Part shown: positions 1 through 5,884 of the stretch, in pieces
How positions within the stretch are numbered: position 1 is the stretch's first letter
Layout: each line of letters begins with the position of its first letter
DNA from: Chromatiales bacterium
GTDB lineage: Bacteria; Pseudomonadota; Gammaproteobacteria; UBA6429; Thiohalophilaceae
DNA length: 7,145 nt
Direction: 5' to 3'
Assembly (NCBI GenBank): GCA_027001895.1
Contig: JALTLP010000069.1
Coordinates: 1 to 7,145, forward strand
Program-made: the position numbers and the translations under genes
Notes under the pieces: model-generated
Told to the model about the DNA's origin: nothing
Databases searched by the model: none
What the model saw: the letters and a program-made list of their open reading frames with translations, nothing else

Positions 1-24
1 GTAAACACGAAGGCGGGAATCCAT
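1..24. repeat. Partial REP-like palindromic repeat cut by the window edge
   Basis: On the minus strand these bases read as a 'tggattcccgccttcg' core followed by the start of a loop. That matches one arm of the widespread proteobacterial dispersed palindrome in which a GGATTCCCGC arm pairs with a GCGGGAAT(GA) arm. Only one arm and part of the loop lie in the window, so the hairpin itself cannot be confirmed here. It sits directly upstream of the GFA gene, a usual intergenic place for such elements. The identification is from memory of the motif. Confidence 0.45.
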
Positions 25-35
25 AAAATATATAC

Positions 36-39
36 AGGA
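36..39 (+). promoter_or_regulatory. Ribosome binding site of the GFA gene
   Basis: AGGA lies seven bases before the ATG at 47. This is good Shine-Dalgarno spacing and supports that start, which also places the first CxC motif at the usual distance from the N-terminus. Confidence 0.6.
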
Positions 40-46
40 ATATATC

Positions 47-457
47 ATGTACAAAGGTAGTTGTTTTTGTGGCAAAGTAAAATTTGAAATCACATCAAAT
101 ATAAAAAACATCGTCTTTTGCCATTGCTCCCAGTGCCGCAAACTACAGGGCACGGCCTACGCCACAAATGGCGTTGTGAATAAAGAACATTTTAAAATAG
201 TATCAGGTGAACAGGAATTAACTGCACATAAGCTATCCGAAATACAAACACGATATTTCTGTAAACACTGTGGCTCACCAATAAAAAGTGAAAACACAAA
301 AATACCCGGCGTTGTTCGTGTTCGCCTTGGAACAATTGATGACGAAATATTAGACAAACCACAAGCCCATATTTTTGTCGCATCAAAAGCAAATTGGGAT
401 ACTATTTGTGATGGCGTACCACAATACGATGATTATGAACCAGAGCGTAGTAAATAA
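47..457 (+). CDS. GFA (CENP-V/Mss4-fold) family zinc protein
   Basis: This 136-residue protein has the full seven-cysteine zinc signature of the glutathione-dependent formaldehyde-activating (GFA) family. The cysteines are C6 and C8 (SCFCG), C25, C27 and C30 (CHCSQC) and C72 and C75 (CKHC). In the family, C25/C27/C30-type residues bind the catalytic or exchangeable zinc and the other four bind a structural zinc. The C-terminal HIFVASKANWD stretch (108-118) is also typical. The length is normal for the family, so the gene looks intact. It is cytosolic, with no signal peptide or membrane segment. The founding member was proposed to condense formaldehyde with glutathione, but most small homologues have no proven substrate, so a formaldehyde role is not shown. 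The gene stands alone, with 112 bases before the next gene and no glutathione-dependent dehydrogenase visible. Confidence 0.9.
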   Translation: MYKGSCFCGKVKFEITSNIKNIVFCHCSQCRKLQGTAYATNGVVNKEHFKIVSGEQELTAHKLSEIQTRYFCKHCGSPIKSENTKIPGVVRVRLGTIDDEILDKPQAHIFVASKANWDTICDGVPQYDDYEPERSK

Positions 458-497
458 AGCCGCTATTAGCTAACTTATTGAATATTAATTTCAGATG

Positions 498-523
498 TTT
501 TGCAGTATAACAAGTGTGCAAAA
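498..523. promoter_or_regulatory. Inverted repeat TTTTGCA-N12-TGCAAAA upstream of the CREST gene
   Basis: Two perfect 7-base arms, 498-504 and 517-523, are separated by 12 bases. A TATAAC hexamer at 506-511, possibly a -10 box, falls inside the spacer. The whole lies about 50-70 bases before the next start codon. It could be an operator or a weak hairpin after the GFA gene. No T-run follows it, which argues against an intrinsic terminator. The arms are AT-rich and could occur by chance. Confidence 0.25.
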
Positions 524-569
524 TATTAAACGATAGCATTTACAAATTGATTTTTAATAAACGTTAGAG

Positions 570-1352
570 ATGAGGCTGGTCAAAATAATCAAAATGGACA
601 AAAATAAACCTGGTTATATTTTAATACTACTTGTTTCAATAGTGGCTGCACTTACTGTTTATTCTCTTGATCCCATTGCACAGGATATTAAATACCACCA
701 ATTTGCAGACAAGATAACATATTTTTCTGTCAGCAATTTCTGGAATGTTGTTTCCAATATTCCGTTTTTGCTGGTTGGGCTTTCTGGCCTTTACAGTATT
801 TATTATTCGAAGAAAATTAAATTTGTGGCCGGCCAAAAGGCTGCATACGTATTGTTGTTTTCTGGTATTTCGGTTGTTTTTATTGGTTCGTCTTATTACC
901 ACCTTAGGCCAGACAATCTCACCCTGGTATGGGATCGGCTGCCGATGACGGTAGCATTTATGTCACTATTTTCGATTATAATTAGCGAGTTTATATCAGT
1001 AAAAGTTGGTAAGGTATTACTCTGGCCGCTGGTGATTGCAGGGGTTTATTCAGTTTATTACTGGCATAGAGAGGACGATCTGCGTTTATATGCGCTGGTT
1101 CAGTTTTTACCGATAATTTTAATACCATTGATCCTTGTATTATTTAAACCCGTTTTTACACATACTTTTGGTTACTGGTTATTATTACTGGCATATGTAA
1201 TAGCAAAGTTACTGGAGTATTTCGATTTACAGATATTCAATATACTGGTATTTATCAGTGGTCATTCCCTAAAGCATATTTTTGCAGCACTTGGAGTTTA
1301 TTTAGTATTAGTAACCTATAACCACAGGAATCTGGCTGTATATAAACAGTGA
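570..1352 (+). CDS. Ceramidase-like (CREST superfamily) seven-helix membrane hydrolase
   Basis: This 260-residue, very hydrophobic protein has about seven predicted membrane helices, beginning near residue 16. Family marks are YHQFAD (42-47), NFWNVVSN (56-63), GSSYYH (106-111), WDRLPMT (121-127) and SGHSLKH (230-236). The putative active site is S107, H111, D122, H232 and H236. The spacings S-x3-H, H-x10-D and H-x3-H equal those I recall for the zinc site of human alkaline ceramidase 3 (S77, H81, D92, H217, H221). It is therefore probably a zinc-dependent amide hydrolase of the inner membrane. The bacterial substrate is unknown, and since most proteobacteria lack sphingolipids it may be another acyl-amide lipid. 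The start is uncertain: ATG 570 has no clear ribosome site, and ATG 594 (residue 9) is an alternative with equally poor support. Both leave the first helix intact. Confidence 0.85.
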   Translation: MRLVKIIKMDKNKPGYILILLVSIVAALTVYSLDPIAQDIKYHQFADKITYFSVSNFWNVVSNIPFLLVGLSGLYSIYYSKKIKFVAGQKAAYVLLFSGISVVFIGSSYYHLRPDNLTLVWDRLPMTVAFMSLFSIIISEFISVKVGKVLLWPLVIAGVYSVYYWHREDDLRLYALVQFLPIILIPLILVLFKPVFTHTFGYWLLLLAYVIAKLLEYFDLQIFNILVFISGHSLKHIFAALGVYLVLVTYNHRNLAVYKQ

Positions 1353-1358
1353 TATAGA

Positions 1359-1386
1359 TTGAAGACGGTTCTCTGTTTGTTACAAT
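1359..1386 (+). promoter_or_regulatory. Candidate sigma70 promoter for the cupin-LysE unit
   Basis: TTGAAG (1359-1364) and TACAAT (1381-1386) are separated by 16 bases. They match the -35 and -10 consensus at 4/6 and 5/6 positions. The site begins just after the CREST stop codon and would give a leader of roughly 75 bases before the cupin ATG at 1470. The AT-rich background makes chance matches common, so this is a candidate only. Confidence 0.4.
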
Positions 1387-1455
1387 AAAAGCAATAGAAA
1401 TCTTAAAATATATTTAATCTGTGGTTCAGAACTATTGCGCAGTTATCTGTTAACC

Positions 1456-1462
1456 AGGAGGG
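1456..1462 (+). promoter_or_regulatory. Strong ribosome binding site of the cupin gene
   Basis: AGGAGGG lies seven bases before the ATG at 1470. It is the best Shine-Dalgarno sequence in the window, suggesting this gene is translated more efficiently than its neighbours, and it fixes the start. Confidence 0.8.
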
Positions 1463-1469
1463 TAAGATA

Positions 1470-1940
1470 ATGAAACGGCAACCCGTTGCAGCAGAAGCGA
1501 TTCCTTTAAATGACCAAAAGACCGTATACCCGCAACCCTTTGCTGCTATGGTCGAAGGACGTGATAAAAGAAAACTGGGCGATTTCTTTGGTTTGAAAAA
1601 TTTTGGAATCAATTTAACCTGTTTATCTCCGGGTGCAATATCTGCACTATTACATTATCACTCGAAGCAGGATGAGTTTATTTATATATTGGAAGGAACG
1701 CCGACTCTTGTGTTGGGTGACGCAGAATATTTAATGAACCCTGGGGATTGTTACGGTTTTAAAGCCGCGTCGGGTGTGGGTAGCCAGTTGGTCAATAACT
1801 CAGAGGGTATAGTAAAGTACCTGGAGATTGGTGATCGCAGTGAGGGGGACGAGGCCGAATATCCGAATGACGACTTAAAAGCAATACAAACGCAAAGCGG
1901 CCAGTGGCGTTTTGTACATAAAGATGGCACGGCATACTGA
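1470..1940 (+). CDS. Single-domain cupin protein
   Basis: This 156-residue cytosolic protein has one conserved beta-barrel cupin domain at about 45-120. Motif 1 is clear: H62-x-H64-x4-E69-x6-G, within LHYHSKQDEFIYILEG. Motif 2 is recognisable by its PGDCYGF segment (91-97) and by N109. The residue where the family normally has its metal-binding histidine, four before that asparagine, is S105, so only three of the four canonical ligands remain. The C-terminal DEAEYPNDDL (127-136) is typical of a common proteobacterial cupin subfamily. Its substrate is unknown, and I know of no firmly assigned reaction. It could be a metal-dependent isomerase or dioxygenase, or a non-catalytic sugar or ligand binder. 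The LysE-type exporter begins 19 bases after its stop, so the two are probably co-transcribed. Confidence 0.88.
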   Translation: MKRQPVAAEAIPLNDQKTVYPQPFAAMVEGRDKRKLGDFFGLKNFGINLTCLSPGAISALLHYHSKQDEFIYILEGTPTLVLGDAEYLMNPGDCYGFKAASGVGSQLVNNSEGIVKYLEIGDRSEGDEAEYPNDDLKAIQTQSGQWRFVHKDGTAY

Positions 1941-1959
1941 TACATAATAAGGTAAGTAT

Positions 1960-2580
1960 ATGAGTATTGTTGATATGGTTTCACTGTTTAGTATTATGCT
2001 GGTACTGGCATTGCTTCCGAGTACCAGTGTTGCCGTGGTTGTAACACGTTCAATAACCAACGGAACGGCAAATGGCATTGCAGTATCACTGGGTATTGTA
2101 CTGGGTGATCTGGTTTTTATTTTGCTGGTTATTCTGGGTTTAGCAGCCGTTGCACAAACCATGGGCGTATTGTTTCTGGTAATAAAATATATGGGTGGCT
2201 TTTATCTTATCTGGCTGGGCATTAGCCTGTTAGTGTCAAAAAACACGCTGCCAATATCCACCAGTCAGGGTAAAGAAAAAGCGAATCTGTTTGGCAGTTT
2301 TATGGCCGGTTTTTTAATAACATTAGGTGATATAAAGGCGATTTTTTTCTATATCAGTCTGTTACCAACATTTGTCGATATGCAGTCTCTGAAATGGATA
2401 GATACAGTTTTAATTATGCTTATTACAATTATTACAGTTGGTGGTGTTAAAATATTTTATGCGGTTTTTGCCGCAAAAGTCATTTCATTAACAAAAGCAT
2501 TTAACCCGGAAAATAAGCTAAAGAAAATAGCCGGTAGTTTTATGATAGGTGCTGGTGGATATTTAATTGTAAAGGCGTGA
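1960..2580 (+). CDS. LysE/RhtB-family amino-acid (metabolite) exporter
   Basis: The 206-residue length is normal for the LysE/RhtB family, and there are about six hydrophobic segments. The family pattern is seen in LLPSTSVAVV (18-27), where the proline of the first helix is conserved, and in the glycine-rich ITNGTANGIAVSLGIVLGD (32-50). It is also seen in GGFYLIWLG (79-87) and in the second-half repeat FMAGFLITLGDIKAIFFYISLLP (114-136). In that repeat the usual GNPKA loop reads GDIKA (123-127), so the asparagine and proline are both replaced. Members export amino acids such as lysine, threonine or homoserine across the inner membrane by proton exchange. The substrate here cannot be read from sequence. 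A TAAGG ribosome site seven bases before ATG 1960 supports the start. It is coupled closely to the upstream cupin. Confidence 0.88.
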   Translation: MSIVDMVSLFSIMLVLALLPSTSVAVVVTRSITNGTANGIAVSLGIVLGDLVFILLVILGLAAVAQTMGVLFLVIKYMGGFYLIWLGISLLVSKNTLPISTSQGKEKANLFGSFMAGFLITLGDIKAIFFYISLLPTFVDMQSLKWIDTVLIMLITIITVGGVKIFYAVFAAKVISLTKAFNPENKLKKIAGSFMIGAGGYLIVKA

Positions 2581-2686
2581 TAAATAACATTACAACTGAC
2601 TTTGAGTTATACGTAAATAAGGGCGAAATAAAAATTTATATTGCAGTAGAGTAATTTTAATATATTTTATTCAAGGTTAATTTTTT

Positions 2687-2893
2687 ATGGATGATACATC
2701 GCAATTAGTCTGGGGAATAATATTTGGTGCCATCGGTCTGGGTTACTTTACCTATGGCCGAAAACAAAAAGCCGTTGTTCCGTTCCTTACCGGTATTGCT
2801 TTATTTATATTTCCATACTTTATGTCGAATGTTTACTTGCTTGTGCTTGTTGGTATTGCATTGGTCGCACTACCTTATTTTATTCGGCTATAA
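2687..2893 (+). CDS. Small three-helix inner-membrane protein (uncharacterised)
   Basis: This 68-residue protein is almost all membrane. Hydrophobic segments lie at about 8-24, 30-46 and 49-66, joined by a short positive loop (GRKQK, 24-28) and a PYFMSN turn (43-48). The ALPYFIRL end repeats the PYF element, giving a faint internal similarity between helices two and three. I recognise it as a conserved family of small proteobacterial membrane proteins, sometimes labelled 'amino acid transport protein' in databases. I know of no experimental basis for that label. AAGG ten bases before the ATG is a weak but usable ribosome site. The gap of 106 bases from the exporter is AT-rich and could hold a promoter (for example TTTATA-N17-TAATAT around 2637-2665), though this is weak. 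The exported MBL gene starts 24 bases after its stop. Confidence 0.78.
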   Translation: MDDTSQLVWGIIFGAIGLGYFTYGRKQKAVVPFLTGIALFIFPYFMSNVYLLVLVGIALVALPYFIRL

Positions 2894-2917
2894 AGCACTT
2901 AATAATCTGGCGATGAT

Positions 2918-3832
2918 ATGTTTAAATTTGTTTTCTCACTGATACTAATTTTCTTTACACTTAACACCACGATAGTTTTTGCAAACCCAGGTTGTGCTTT
3001 TCAGGGTGTAAGTGTTCAGGTTCTGGGTTCGGGTGGCCCGGAACTCGATGACAGCAGAGCATCAACGGGTTATCTGGTGTGGTATAAAGCGAAGGCACGG
3101 ATACTTGTTGATATGGGGAGTGGCAGTCTGTATCAGTTTGAAAAAACGGGTGCATCGTTAAATGATATTAATACAATTTTACTGTCGCATTTGCATGTTG
3201 ACCATAGCAGTGATCTGCCTGCTTTTATTATGGCATCTTATTTTTCTGACCGTAGTCGTGATATAAATTTGTTTGGTCCGACGGGTAATGAGCTAATGCC
3301 ATCGACTGTCAAGTTTGTACAGGCTTTATTTGGCAGCAAAGGGGCTTATAAGTATCTGAACAGTTATCTTGATGGCAGTGATAGTTATCGCTTAGTACCA
3401 CATAATATAACTGCAACAGGTAAAACTCAGCAGTTGGCAGATTCTGGATCAATCTCTCAGCTCACAGCTGTTCCTGTGCACCATGGGCCGATTCCAGCAT
3501 TAGCATGGCGAATAAAAATTGCAGACAAGACAATTGTTTTCAGCGGAGACATGAATAACGACAAGCATACGCTTGCTGGTCTGGCAAAAAATGCAGATTT
3601 ATTAGTGGCGCACCATGCCATCCCTGAGGATGCTGGCGGGGTTGCGCGTAATCTGCATATGCCGCCATCCGTTATCGGTAAAATTGCAGCCAGGGCACGG
3701 GTTAAAAAACTTGTATTGTCGCATCGAATGAAGCGTACAATGGGTCGTGAGAAAGAATCACTTTATCAAATAAATAAACACTATAAAGGCCCTGTAAAAT
3801 TTGCAGATGATTTGCAATGTTTCAGGCTTTAA
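2918..3832 (+). CDS. Exported metallo-beta-lactamase-fold hydrolase (RNase Z/arylsulfatase-like)
   Basis: This 304-residue protein begins with a signal peptide: K3, a hydrophobic core at about 4-19, and a likely cleavage after VFA at 22. C26 is not in a lipobox, so it should be a soluble periplasmic protein. The mature domain opens with the fold's first strands, VQVLGSGGPELDDSRAS (33-49) and ILVDMGSG (62-69). The metal motif SHLHVDHSSD has H91, H93, D95 and H96. Further ligands are probably H188 or H189, D211 in FSGDMN, and H269 in LSHRM. H232 in AHHAIPE is another conserved-looking histidine. A complete two-metal site is thus present. The layout resembles the RNase Z/arylsulfatase branch, but an exported enzyme is unlikely to process tRNA, and a phosphoester, sulfate ester or lactone substrate is possible. 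C26 and C301 could form a disulfide joining the two ends. The start at 2918 has only a poor ribosome site, but the signal peptide confirms it. Confidence 0.87.
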   Translation: MFKFVFSLILIFFTLNTTIVFANPGCAFQGVSVQVLGSGGPELDDSRASTGYLVWYKAKARILVDMGSGSLYQFEKTGASLNDINTILLSHLHVDHSSDLPAFIMASYFSDRSRDINLFGPTGNELMPSTVKFVQALFGSKGAYKYLNSYLDGSDSYRLVPHNITATGKTQQLADSGSISQLTAVPVHHGPIPALAWRIKIADKTIVFSGDMNNDKHTLAGLAKNADLLVAHHAIPEDAGGVARNLHMPPSVIGKIAARARVKKLVLSHRMKRTMGREKESLYQINKHYKGPVKFADDLQCFRL

Positions 3833-3857
3833 TATTTAACCTGGTTATCGGCTTACT

Positions 3858-4493
3858 ATGGCTATAGATACAACTAACGAACTATTAAAAGACCTCTACT
3901 GGATTACCTTACTGGCGGTGATTGTATCTTCGGCATCGGGCGTGCTTAAAGCCGGCTTTAAGCAGTTTGATTTATTTGGTGTTATTATTATTGCTATTGC
4001 AACCGGATTAGGTGGTGGTTCAATGCGGGACATGCTACTGGACCGGCCGGTGTTCTGGATTGCTGATCAGGTTTTTTTTATTGCTTCAATGGGGAGTGCG
4101 GTTCTGGTTTTTATACTGGCCCGGCTAGTTACTATTTCACCCAGGAACTTTCTTATTGCTGACGCTGCCGGGCTTGCAACCTTTGCTGTAGCCGGTACGC
4201 TGGTTTCACTTATGGCTGGTTCACCTGCACTGGTTGCCAGTTTTATGGGTGTAATGACAGGTACGATGGGCGGTATATTCCGCGATGTACTTTGTAATGA
4301 ACAGCCCGTGGTATTTTCAAGCCCGTTATATGCCACTGTTTCCTGGCTGGGCTCGCTGGCCTTTATTGGCCTGGTATACCTGGATATAGATATAACAATA
4401 TCCGCAATAGTAGCGGGTGTGGCAATCTTCGTTTTTCGTTTACTGGCGCTTTACTTTAATATTGGTTTGCCGCGTTTCAGGTTTAAGGCATAA
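3858..4493 (+). CDS. TRIC cation channel family membrane protein (UPF0126/YadS-like)
   Basis: This 211-residue protein has about seven membrane helices made of two similar halves, the usual size and design for the bacterial TRIC/UPF0126 family. Each half carries the signature glycine-rich helix break followed by RD. The first is GLGGGSMRDML (50-60) with a P-x-F after it (P64, F66). The second is GTMGGIFRDVL (135-145) followed by P150 and F153. The family forms trimeric potassium-selective channels with one pore per subunit, and the physiological role in bacteria is not settled. It starts 25 bases after the MBL gene, so co-transcription is likely. I see no Shine-Dalgarno sequence before ATG 3858, so translation may depend on the upstream gene. 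It ends just before the convergent terminator candidate. Confidence 0.9.
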   Translation: MAIDTTNELLKDLYWITLLAVIVSSASGVLKAGFKQFDLFGVIIIAIATGLGGGSMRDMLLDRPVFWIADQVFFIASMGSAVLVFILARLVTISPRNFLIADAAGLATFAVAGTLVSLMAGSPALVASFMGVMTGTMGGIFRDVLCNEQPVVFSSPLYATVSWLGSLAFIGLVYLDIDITISAIVAGVAIFVFRLLALYFNIGLPRFRFKA

Positions 4494-4527
4494 ATGAAAT
4501 TTAATACATACTATTACTTACCTAAAA

Positions 4528-4541
4528 GTAGTTCGAACTAC
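4528..4541. terminator. Candidate bidirectional terminator between convergent genes
   Basis: GTAGTTCGAACTAC is a perfect 14-base palindrome able to form a five-pair stem with a TCGA loop. It is preceded by AAAA (4524-4527) and followed by TTTT at 4543-4546, with more T-rich sequence to 4554. Either strand therefore shows a hairpin followed by a U-rich stretch. It lies between the TRIC stop (4493) and the patatin stop (4560), exactly where a shared terminator is expected. The stem is short and only moderately stable. Confidence 0.5.
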
Positions 4542-4559
4542 ATTTTATATTTTTGTGGC

Positions 4560-5735
4560 TTACAACATTAAAAATTCTTTTATCTCGTCTTTTTTTGCAA
4601 TACTGTCTTCAAAACCGAGTTCAATTAAATCCCTGCAATAACCTTTTTCAAATAACAGGTAACTCATTAAGCTTGAGCCTTCGGTACGCATGGCACCGAT
4701 ACCGCGAAGTAACATGCGAATTGATGCAGGCATATCTTTGGCATAAGGGGCTGCAAGTTTGCCGATATCCTCGCTGGGTGAAATCAGTAGTGTGTCAACA
4801 TTGCGTAGCGGTATACCGTGTTCTTCAATAGTTTGCTCCGGTATTTTGCTAACGGTATTATTAATTCGCATCAAACGTTCAAGGTCGGCTTCGAGGCTGT
4901 CAAGAAAAATACTGTTAAGCACATGCGAAGCAATATCTGCAAAACTTGGCGTGTTTTGCTGGCAGATACGTTGTTCAACTTCTTCATCTTCCTTGCGGTT
5001 GCCAATAATCATCAGGCGGTCCGAACCAAGATGTAGCGGTGCGCTTAACGGCGCAATCAGGCGGATAGAACCATCACCAAAAAATTCACGATTTACTTTT
5101 TCGGGTTTAAATATAAAGGGTATTGCAGAGGATGCCATCAGGTGAGCAACACTAATTTTCTCTCGGCAGCCAATACGTCTTGAACGTTTCCAGCTTTTAA
5201 TCGACGGATTGCCCTGATAAAAAGTAACGTTCTGACCTGATGAGTAGCCCGATGCAGAAACGCTCACCGCATGTAAATGGCCGTTGTCGATATTGCGTTG
5301 AATGCCTTTGGTATGAAGGTAGTTGGTAAGCAGTTCATTAAGCGGTTCACGGTCCAGCAGGTACATGGGCTTGTTTTTTGCAAAGCTGGCCAGCATCATC
5401 CCAAGTAGCCAGTGCATGCCGGTTTTTATAATACCGCCCGGTGAGGTGCGAAAAATCTGGTCGCAGTGAAAGTTCCCCCAGATAGTCAATAAACGAAAAA
5501 CAGCTTTCTGGTAGTTATGCGAAGCACTGGCCAGAGCCGTGGCATTAATCGCGCCGGCAGAGATGCCGGATATAATTTTAAACGGGCTTGGCTCACCCTT
5601 TTTTACCAATTCGGCAACACCTTTTAATACGCCAACCTGATAGGCGGCGCGCGCACCACCGCCCATCATCACCAGCCCTATTTTGGGATTGGTCACGATT
5701 TGGTTATTTTTTGAGCTAATATTCTCAACATTCAT
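4560..5735 (-). CDS. Patatin-like phospholipase family protein
   Basis: This 391-residue protein has the complete patatin catalytic set. The oxyanion loop is GGGARAAYQ (25-33), the nucleophile is S59 in GISAG (57-61), and the catalytic aspartate is D221 in FGDGSIR (219-225). ASSAIPFIF (201-209) is the conserved strand and turn before the aspartate. These form a Ser-Asp dyad that cleaves acyl esters of phospholipids or neutral lipids. No signal peptide is visible, and the first 17 residues are polar. The protein is probably cytosolic or attached to the inner membrane, although a hydrophobic patch at 107-117 could contact lipid. The C-terminal 150 residues after the domain (about 240-391) are charged and helical and typical of longer bacterial members. 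On its strand the ATG is preceded by AAAGGG at a long 14-base distance, so translation may be modest. It is convergent with the TRIC gene and divergent from the HDOD regulator. Confidence 0.92.
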   Translation of the reverse strand: MNVENISSKNNQIVTNPKIGLVMMGGGARAAYQVGVLKGVAELVKKGEPSPFKIISGISAGAINATALASASHNYQKAVFRLLTIWGNFHCDQIFRTSPGGIIKTGMHWLLGMMLASFAKNKPMYLLDREPLNELLTNYLHTKGIQRNIDNGHLHAVSVSASGYSSGQNVTFYQGNPSIKSWKRSRRIGCREKISVAHLMASSAIPFIFKPEKVNREFFGDGSIRLIAPLSAPLHLGSDRLMIIGNRKEDEEVEQRICQQNTPSFADIASHVLNSIFLDSLEADLERLMRINNTVSKIPEQTIEEHGIPLRNVDTLLISPSEDIGKLAAPYAKDMPASIRMLLRGIGAMRTEGSSLMSYLLFEKGYCRDLIELGFEDSIAKKDEIKEFLML

Positions 5736-5884
5736 ATTATTAGTGGCGACCCTTTTAATAGTAACTTTAGTCGATAATTTGCATTAGGTAATCTTTATAT
5801 AAATAGAGTCTTCAAATATTTTCCAATCGGCCGATAAGTAATCAACACGGCTGATCTTTTTTGAAATGGACAAATAATTTGCAG
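5736..5884. promoter_or_regulatory. Divergent intergenic region with a 10-base palindrome
   Basis: This 149-base AT-rich stretch must hold the promoters for both the patatin gene (minus) and the HDOD-SpoIIE gene (plus). ATCGGCCGAT at 5826-5835 is a perfect palindrome about 50 bases before the + strand start and 90 before the minus start, a reasonable operator position. For the minus strand, TTGGAA (5826-5821) and TTTATA (5803-5798) are 17 bases apart and could be weak -35 and -10 boxes, which would overlap the palindrome. I found no convincing + strand promoter. The HDOD gene also lacks a clear ribosome site. Confidence 0.3.

Noticed and set aside
466..473. TTAGCTAA palindrome after the GFA gene
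   Set aside because: An 8-base AT-rich palindrome is expected by chance in a sequence of this length, and no T-run follows to make a terminator.
2581..2686. AT-rich gap between LysE and the small membrane gene, examined for a terminator, RNA gene or riboswitch
   Set aside because: Only a weak ATAAA/TTTAT hairpin was seen. There are no GC-rich stems, no T-run terminator and no recognised riboswitch core.
2724..2942. Alternative 72-residue + frame overlapping the small membrane protein
   Set aside because: It is hydrophobic only because it is frame-shifted through the same T-rich helices. The frame at 2687 matches a known small protein family and has a ribosome site.
2984..2995. Cys26 of the MBL protein as a lipoprotein anchor
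   Set aside because: The residues before it are NPG, not a lipobox such as LAGC, and a standard signal-peptidase I site (VFA) lies just upstream.
4553..5145. Three + strand open frames of 72-128 residues across the patatin gene
   Set aside because: They are antisense to a complete patatin catalytic domain, and their translations are rich in Ser, Arg and Ile with no family motif.
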